This document shows positions 18,152 to 23,059 of a DNA stretch of 23,059 nt, in pieces. Both the position numbers and the translations under genes were made by a program. The DNA lies in assembly GCF_004359215.1 (NCBI RefSeq), contig NC_090611.1, forward strand, positions 5,041,181 to 5,064,239, in the 5' to 3' direction. Every line of letters begins with the position of its first letter. Position 1 is the stretch's first letter. The notes beneath the pieces are model-generated. The model was given only the letters and a program-made list of their open reading frames with translations, was not told the origin of the DNA and did not search any database. This DNA is from Bremia lactucae. Lineage: Eukaryota > Oomycota > Peronosporomycetes > Peronosporales > Peronosporaceae.

Positions 18152-19711
18152 ATGGGCGGATCTGTGGTGTCGTCTTCGTTGTGGCTGGCGCTACCCACGG
18201 CTACAGTAGCAGCTGTGCTTGTGTATTTGCTCCTCCCAGATGAGCGCCAGCGCGCCATCCGTGGTCTCCCGTCCCCCGCGTCAACGTTGCCCGTGTTCGG
18301 CAATACGCTCGATATCATGCGTCTTGAACTACCGCGACTACACGACTGGATCGCGGAGCAATGCAAAGTATTCGGAGGACGCACATGGCGTCTGGAGGTG
18401 CTAGGTGCCCCACCACTCGTAGTTGTCAGTAGCGTCGAGTGCTTCGAAGACGTGCTGAAGACGCAGTTTGAAGTATTTGACAAGGGCGAGCGCATGAACA
18501 CTATTTTTCGCGACGTTATTGGCGGCGGTATCACAGCTGTAGACGGGAACCAGTGGCGCACTCAACGTAAAATACTCAGTCGGCTAATGACCACGCGGGC
18601 CTTCCGCGAGTCCGTTTTCCAATGTGTCCACGACTACACGCTCATTCTCGGCCGCTTTCTAAGCGCGTCAGCAAAAAATGGTGTCCCCATCGATTTTGCT
18701 GACCTGATGCACCGCTTCTCGTTTGATGTGTTTACTAACATTGCTTTTGGCCTGCAAGCCAATTCTGTGGAAGGCAAGAATCATACGCAGTGCATAGAGG
18801 CGATTGGCACGATTACCCGCAATATCGAAGTGAGATTATCCTCTCCGGATTGGCTCTGGAAGTGCAAGCGAGCCTTAAAACTTGGCTCTGAGAAGGAATT
18901 GGCCGAAAATGTGGCCATTTTAGACAAAACCGTATTTACATTGATCAATAAAAACATAGAACGAAATGTGCAGGCGACACCTGGATGTGCGCCTCAGGAC
19001 GTCGTGTCGCTCTTCTTAAATGCCCAGGCAGATGAAACGAGTCATGTCGATGCCCAGTTGCTGAGAGATATTGCGGTTGTCGTTCTACTGGCTGGCATGG
19101 ACACGACGGCATGGTCGCTCTCGTGGCTCATTGTGATGCTTAATCGTAACCCACGGGTGGAATTACAATTAAGACACGAACTGCGGCAGAAGCTGCCACG
19201 ATTATTCAGTGATACCGACTACGTGCCTTCGATGGTCGAAACGGAGGGCCTTGTGTATCTGGAAGCCGTACTGCGCGAGAACATGAGGCTTAACCCCGTC
19301 GTACCTCTTAACGCGAAAGAGGCGAATCGGGACACGACGCTTGTGGATGGCACGTTTTTGAAAAAGGGTACACGCGTCTACATTCCGTCCTATACGTTGG
19401 GTCGCATGAAAAGTGTGTGGGGCCGAGATGCGTCGAGGTTTAAGCCAGAGCGATGGCTTATGCAGGACACGCTGACGGGCGAGCTGACTCTCCGTCCCGT
19501 GTCAGCCTTTCAGTTTGTATCGTTTCACGCTGGGCCCCGCACGTGTTTGGGCTTCCGCTTTGCAATGCTCGAGATGAAAATCGTCGCGGCGTACATGCTG
19601 AGTAAATACCACTTTATCACCAAGGAGAATCCCAAGAGCTATACGTACGACATGGCCTCTTTGCTTCGAATCAAAGGCCCATTAATCGTCAAAGTGCAGC
19701 GCGTTAGCTAA
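18152..19711 (+). CDS. Cytochrome P450 monooxygenase, CYP86-like
   Basis: A 519-residue intronless microsomal P450. Residues 9-28 form an N-terminal membrane anchor (LWLALPTATVAAVLVYLLL) followed by the proline-rich hinge GLPSPASTLPVFGN. The C-helix WRTQR (135-139) contacts a haem propionate. The I-helix AGMDTT (314-319) is the oxygen-activation motif, ENMR (376-379) the K-helix ExxR, and PERW (432-435) the PERF block. FHAGPRTCLG (458-467) is the haem loop with ligand Cys465. All required residues are present, so it should be active, anchored in the ER and fed by a P450 reductase. The pattern resembles fatty-acid omega-hydroxylases of the CYP86/CYP4 type and the oomycete CYP501x families. The substrate is inferred, not seen. 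I chose the ATG at 18152 because the in-frame TTG at 18131 adds only seven residues. Confidence 0.93.
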   Translation: MGGSVVSSSLWLALPTATVAAVLVYLLLPDERQRAIRGLPSPASTLPVFGNTLDIMRLELPRLHDWIAEQCKVFGGRTWRLEVLGAPPLVVVSSVECFEDVLKTQFEVFDKGERMNTIFRDVIGGGITAVDGNQWRTQRKILSRLMTTRAFRESVFQCVHDYTLILGRFLSASAKNGVPIDFADLMHRFSFDVFTNIAFGLQANSVEGKNHTQCIEAIGTITRNIEVRLSSPDWLWKCKRALKLGSEKELAENVAILDKTVFTLINKNIERNVQATPGCAPQDVVSLFLNAQADETSHVDAQLLRDIAVVVLLAGMDTTAWSLSWLIVMLNRNPRVELQLRHELRQKLPRLFSDTDYVPSMVETEGLVYLEAVLRENMRLNPVVPLNAKEANRDTTLVDGTFLKKGTRVYIPSYTLGRMKSVWGRDASRFKPERWLMQDTLTGELTLRPVSAFQFVSFHAGPRTCLGFRFAMLEMKIVAAYMLSKYHFITKENPKSYTYDMASLLRIKGPLIVKVQRVS

Positions 19712-20125
19712 GCTGTTTTCGTTTGCTAGTCGTACATTCATTTCATTTGCCATTTGTACTAGAAGTATTCTTTAGCTGAGTCGTAAACGAAAAACAAAAA
19801 CCTTTTTTTGTCGGGATATATTATAAACATGTCTTCCACCTTAAATATTCCTTACTCCGATTAATACCAGGACATCAAGTGCGAAAAACCTTAATTTTCG
19901 ACCTTGAGAAAACAAGATTTTCAAAATTATCGTCGCATACGCCATTTGGAGGAAATTAGCGATTCGGACCATCACCACGATCAAAACTATAACAACTTCT
20001 CCAGCTGAGCCAAATCGACAGCGCGCCACAAGCTCGCGTGATACAGCTATCGTTGGCTACTCGTAGTATAATTGGTTGTCTTCTTATATAAAAATTAGTT
20101 GTCTTCCCCACAGAAACGTAGAGGT
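19712..20125. other. Convergent intergenic spacer
   Basis: 414 bp between the stops of the P450 (+) and VPS33 (-). It contains T-rich tracts (near 19800) and A-rich tracts that could serve the two 3' ends. A 62-codon minus ORF at 19841-20029 is hydrophobic, has no family features and is not called. Confidence 0.5.
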
Positions 20126-22093
20126 TTAATAGATGGCACGCAAGAGACGACTACCGTTGCAAATGGACGTGGCGGCAATAAAGAACGTAAATCCATTCTC
20201 TTGTTGATTGAGAAAGCGCAATGCAGTAAGCTCAGCAATGGTCACGCCACCGATGTAATACACGAGTACATGAATGCGCTTTCCACTAATGTTGGGGTCC
20301 ACCGTGGCTTCAACTGCCACACTAATTTGGCTACTTGCGTGTTTTCCACTTCCGCTCCCCCGTCGTAGCAATGACGACGTCGAGTCCTTGGGAAGCATTT
20401 TATATTTCATGCCAAGGGAATCTTGCAGTAGCCGGATACTCATGGGCGCATAGCCCGTGTATGGAAACATAAAGTGAATGTCCACAGGATGTCGTGTTTC
20501 CTCATCGTCCAATGCGCCACGCATCAGAACAAGCTGTTTGCGTTTTTTGGGGAAATCAAAGCGATTGTCTAATGAGAGTAAATCCATTTTCTCGAGTTGC
20601 GCGAGAAGTGGCAATATCCGATGTCCATACGTATGGCAAAGCTGCTGGCGATACCACGCAAGTTGATCAGGTTTTAATCCGCCCCGTACCAGCGAACAGA
20701 GGCATAGCAATTTAAGAACATCGTACAGATTCAAAGGTGGTTCCCGTAAGATAGCTTCCTCTAGAAACTGGTCCACGTCCTTCGCTGCAGCCGACGAGAC
20801 CTTGGGTCCAGCACTCATAATCGTCATCTCTGTCTCGACACACCCACGAAGCGCAAATTGCGTGCTCAGCTCCCGCACACGCTGTACTAGTTGCAAATGA
20901 TGGGCCAGTGATCGCTTCTTCTTGATCAAATGAGGCGCTTTGGCGAGCAAAGCTTTCACTTTTTGAAACTCTGCTTGACTGTCTGGTGTGACTCCACTCA
21001 TTGATTCCAACGAGCTGCCACGCACTTGACTTGCCAAGTCTTTTGCAACAGTCACGAGTTGATCGGACACGAGATTGAAATTCACGTCTCGAACCTCGTC
21101 AAATAACACATCGAGGTAGTTTAGCACTACTTTCTGTGTCGAGGTCGCCCCTTCTAACTCGGTGCGTAAGATCTCACGACCGTCTTCTTCACCCACAGCA
21201 GCAGCTTCCTCTTCCTTCTCGTATGTAACGACGCCGTGATTGACTCCAACGAGCGCATCCAATAGTCCTTCATACGTCATTGGCGTCAATAGCATTGATA
21301 AAGGGTCTTCCATGCGATCAATTACGACAAGTTTATCCATTGTACAAGACCTCGCTACTGCGATTTCGTCTCGAGCATTTGTTTGACAGGACTGGAGTCT
21401 CTGTGCTTGTCGATGAGCAAGCTCAAGCATCGTTTTAACTCGCTCGGCAAAAAATCCGTGACTTGTCACGTCCACAATCAACTTTCCCGTGTGTGTTTCG
21501 ATTGCTAGAATGCTCTTGACCACGCTTGTTAGCGCGCGGCTGTCGCCTTTTACATACAAGTCACTAAAGACGCTGTCAAGGCACAGCGCTGCAACACCGC
21601 GGTCGATTGGGATTAAACTAAGCGCTAGATTGGCCTGATGAATGAATCCTGCAACGCCCTGCCGTTCCATCTCAAGCGATACGTCGGACGTGGCCACAGG
21701 GAGCCACAGGATCGCACAGCGACGGCTGGCCACAAATTCCAGCGGGCGCAACGCGTCTGCCAAGTGCTTGGCCACTGTCGGCAACGGTGGCGCTACAATG
21801 GCCACGTTTTGTCTCTGATCGGGATGCATATGACTGCTTATGCTCAACTGTCGTTGCAATTGGACCGTGTCACCTGTTTGAAGCTGAACGCTTAGCAAAC
21901 GAGAGATTCCGAGCTTGTCGTAGAAGTCGCTTCCTCCTGAGCCGTAGGCCAAGAGCTCAAATATCGCAAAGTGCGATGCGTCTACTGCAAGAATTGCTTT
22001 AGTCTGACTTAAAGCGGTTCGCCCTAATGCCTCTTCAATCGACCGGGCAAAGGCCGCGCGGGCGTCTGCTAAGAGCGCAGACTCGAGCTCCAT
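20126..22093 (-). CDS. VPS33: VPS33-like Sec1/Munc18 (SM) protein
   Basis: A 655-residue intronless SM-family protein. The best blocks are KLVVIDRMEDPLSMLLTPM then TYEGLLDALVG (about residues 255-283), the conserved SM domain 2 signature in its VPS33 form. The C-terminus has YYIGGVTIAELTALRFL (about 612-628) and ATSICNGSRLL just before the stop, both typical of VPS33. A YDVLKLLCLCSLV..GL block precedes it, and the acidic loop EKEEEAAAVGEEDGREI lies near 293-309. VPS33 is the SNARE-binding subunit of the HOPS and CORVET tethering complexes on endosomes and vacuoles. Length is normal for the family (about 600-690). The start is the ATG at 22093; the in-frame TTG before it is not needed. The upstream region is short, as gypsy and copia LTR remnants begin about 147 bp away. 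Confidence 0.9.
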   Translation of the reverse strand: MELESALLADARAAFARSIEEALGRTALSQTKAILAVDASHFAIFELLAYGSGGSDFYDKLGISRLLSVQLQTGDTVQLQRQLSISSHMHPDQRQNVAIVAPPLPTVAKHLADALRPLEFVASRRCAILWLPVATSDVSLEMERQGVAGFIHQANLALSLIPIDRGVAALCLDSVFSDLYVKGDSRALTSVVKSILAIETHTGKLIVDVTSHGFFAERVKTMLELAHRQAQRLQSCQTNARDEIAVARSCTMDKLVVIDRMEDPLSMLLTPMTYEGLLDALVGVNHGVVTYEKEEEAAAVGEEDGREILRTELEGATSTQKVVLNYLDVLFDEVRDVNFNLVSDQLVTVAKDLASQVRGSSLESMSGVTPDSQAEFQKVKALLAKAPHLIKKKRSLAHHLQLVQRVRELSTQFALRGCVETEMTIMSAGPKVSSAAAKDVDQFLEEAILREPPLNLYDVLKLLCLCSLVRGGLKPDQLAWYRQQLCHTYGHRILPLLAQLEKMDLLSLDNRFDFPKKRKQLVLMRGALDDEETRHPVDIHFMFPYTGYAPMSIRLLQDSLGMKYKMLPKDSTSSLLRRGSGSGKHASSQISVAVEATVDPNISGKRIHVLVYYIGGVTIAELTALRFLNQQENGFTFFIAATSICNGSRLLRAIY

Positions 22094-22239
22094 CAAGAAG
22101 AGGGACTTTTATCGTTACATGTTTAAGAAATCAAACGATTTATTTCGAAAAGGTAAAGAAATATTATCTAATTCTCTCCGCCAAAAATCGGTATTTTATT
22201 TGGTGCGGTATTTTGTTCTACTTCACCGGTATCATCCAA

Positions 22240-22301
22240 CGTGAAGTGACGTGAGGCACCACTCGCACTGAAGCAGTACAAGTCGGCAGTGCCCCGTTAC
22301 A
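22240..22301 (+). mobile_element. 3' stub of a gypsy LTR
   Basis: CGTGAAGTGACGTGAGGCAC followed by a run ending GCAGTGCCCCGTTACA matches the end of LTR-C (9784-9870) apart from a short deletion. The remainder of the LTR is missing. It lies 147 bp upstream of the VPS33 ATG and runs into a copia polypurine tract. Confidence 0.7.
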
Positions 22302-22310
22302 GAGGAGGAG
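22302..22310 (+). other. Polypurine tract before copia LTR
   Basis: GAGGAGGAG directly precedes the copia LTR start, matching the tract upstream of the LTR at 11031-11175. It is all that remains of the copia interior here. Confidence 0.55.
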
Positions 22311-22457
22311 TGTTGAACGGCAAGCTTCAAGGTGACGAACCAACAATCGGTATGAGTATCATATTTGGTCATCATGTTTACGTCAAACGAATGTGGTGAA
22401 TTTTCTCCTGATTTTCCCTGCCGTGTAGATTTGTAGCGAGCTACAAAACTAATAGCA
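22311..22457 (+). mobile_element. Copia LTR, plus orientation
   Basis: It begins TGTTGAACGGCAAGCTTCAA and ends AACTAATAGCA (147 bp). It aligns end to end with the copia LTRs at 17545-17699 and 11031-11175 read on the minus strand. Because a polypurine tract precedes it, it is a 3' LTR whose interior has been lost. Confidence 0.8.
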
Positions 22458-22576
22458 CTCTCTCTCTTTTACGTTTCATATAAGCATTGAACGCGAGTGG
22501 AGCTGGTCTAGGTTGACGAGGTTTGTGAGTTTTGTTCTAGATCATTTCAACGGTACACTAGTACGTGCAGAGGGAG

Positions 22577-22608
22577 ACTCTCTTTAATACGCTAGCATTA
22601 AAGAGAGT
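22577..22608. repeat. Perfect 12-bp hairpin
   Basis: ACTCTCTTTAAT and ATTAAAGAGAGT are separated by eight bases containing GCTAGC. It lies alone between the copia LTR and the MULE upstream repeats. Confidence 0.7.
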
Positions 22609-22639
22609 TAAAAGTAAACTGTATTTAATATAATTAATA

Positions 22640-22722
22640 GAAAAGTACCAAAATACCCCTGACAAATGCAGAAAAGACGGAAATACCCCTGTACTTTTAT
22701 AAATGACCAAAAAATGACCCTG
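22640..22722. repeat. 30-bp tandem repeat upstream of the MULE gene
   Basis: AAATACCCCTG occurs at 22651 and 22681, and AAATGACCCTG at 22712, giving a 30-31 bp period. GAAAAG precedes the first two copies. It may be part of a MULE terminal inverted repeat with subterminal transposase sites. The other end is outside the window. Confidence 0.5.
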
Positions 22723-22831
22723 GCTATAGCCTATATATATAATATATACACGGAAAACCGTTCCGCACAGCATAATCACATCACTTTACCTCACCGCCGC
22801 GCCCCTACCTCGCTTCTTCTCCGCCCCAATT

Positions 22832-23059
22832 ATGGCGGAACACCAGCTTACCGTTGGAATGGAGTTTGCAAATGGGAAAAGCTGCCGCGAAGCAGTCAAA
22901 GCGACTACCATCGCTGAACGGTTCGAGCTGGGGTGATTAAAAGTGACAAACGACGCTTCGCAGTGGCTTGCATGCAAGAAGGCTGCTCCTGGAGGCTGCA
23001 CGCTGCAAAACTTGCCGACGCACCAACGTTCACCATCAGGACTCTGCGAGACGAACACT
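22832..23059 (+). pseudogene. MULE (MuDR-type) transposase, N-terminal DNA-binding region, partial
   Basis: From the ATG at 22832 the plus strand reads LTVGMEFANGKSCREAVKAT and AERFELG, then hits a TGA at 22934. Read one base earlier, it continues VIKSDKRRFAVAC, EGCSWRLHAAKLAD and FTIRTLRDEH to the window edge. This is the zinc-binding N-terminal module of MuDR/FAR1-type transposases (Cys..Cys with WRL, then TLRDEHT; the final His/Cys residues lie outside). A single-base deletion near 22930 breaks the frame; a sequencing error or very short intron cannot be excluded. The catalytic DDE domain is beyond the window. Confidence 0.75.

Noticed and set aside
18136..18561. 141-codon minus-strand ORF within the P450
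   Set aside because: Antisense shadow of the P450 coding sequence.
1..23059. tRNA, rRNA, CRISPR array, bacterial operon or RxLR effector gene
   Set aside because: No cloverleaf, rRNA block, spaced repeat array or RxLR-EER leader was seen on either strand.

Overview
The window looks like a repeat-rich part of an oomycete nuclear genome, probably Phytophthora or a downy mildew. This is inferred from two long intronless eukaryotic genes (a CYP86-like cytochrome P450 and a VPS33-type Sec1/Munc18 protein) packed tail to tail inside dense Ty3/gypsy, Ty1/copia and MULE debris. No database search was possible. Family names rest on motifs I could read.

Layout. (1) 1-558: gypsy pol fragment (-), open but cut by the window edge. 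(2) 559-10018: two related, decayed gypsy elements, A (-) and B (+), fused head to head near 5290-5310. Each has its pol remnant, then a long ORF on the strand opposite to pol, then a conserved palindrome, a polypurine tract and a 3' LTR. LTR-B is split by a MITE-like insert (about 8944-9379) and by a complete solo LTR (9433-9870). (3) 10025-10255: gypsy RT fragment (-), then about 775 bp with no convincing gene. (4) 11031-17699: composite on the minus strand. Copia LTRs bound a gypsy element (LTR, PBS, gag, protease, RT, RNase H, truncated integrase) fused to the copia RT/RNase H tail. (5) 17700-22240: the host island, with P450 (+) and VPS33 (-) convergent across a 414-bp gap. (6) 22240-23059: gypsy LTR stub, copia LTR, a perfect hairpin, a 30-bp tandem repeat and the start of a MULE transposase cut by the right edge.

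Only the P450 and VPS33 look like functional cellular genes: an ER-anchored monooxygenase and a HOPS/CORVET membrane-fusion subunit. They are neighbours with no evident shared pathway. All transposon reading frames except the edge fragment carry stops or frameshifts.

The most interesting signal is the antisense accessory ORF of elements A and B. The two copies are homologous over about 1.6 kb and keep protein-level similarity in the antisense direction. Each lies between integrase and 3' LTR, and the relevant LTR is preceded by a polypurine tract in the pol orientation. It resembles the antisense accessory genes known from some plant gypsy elements, but I do not recognise this protein family.
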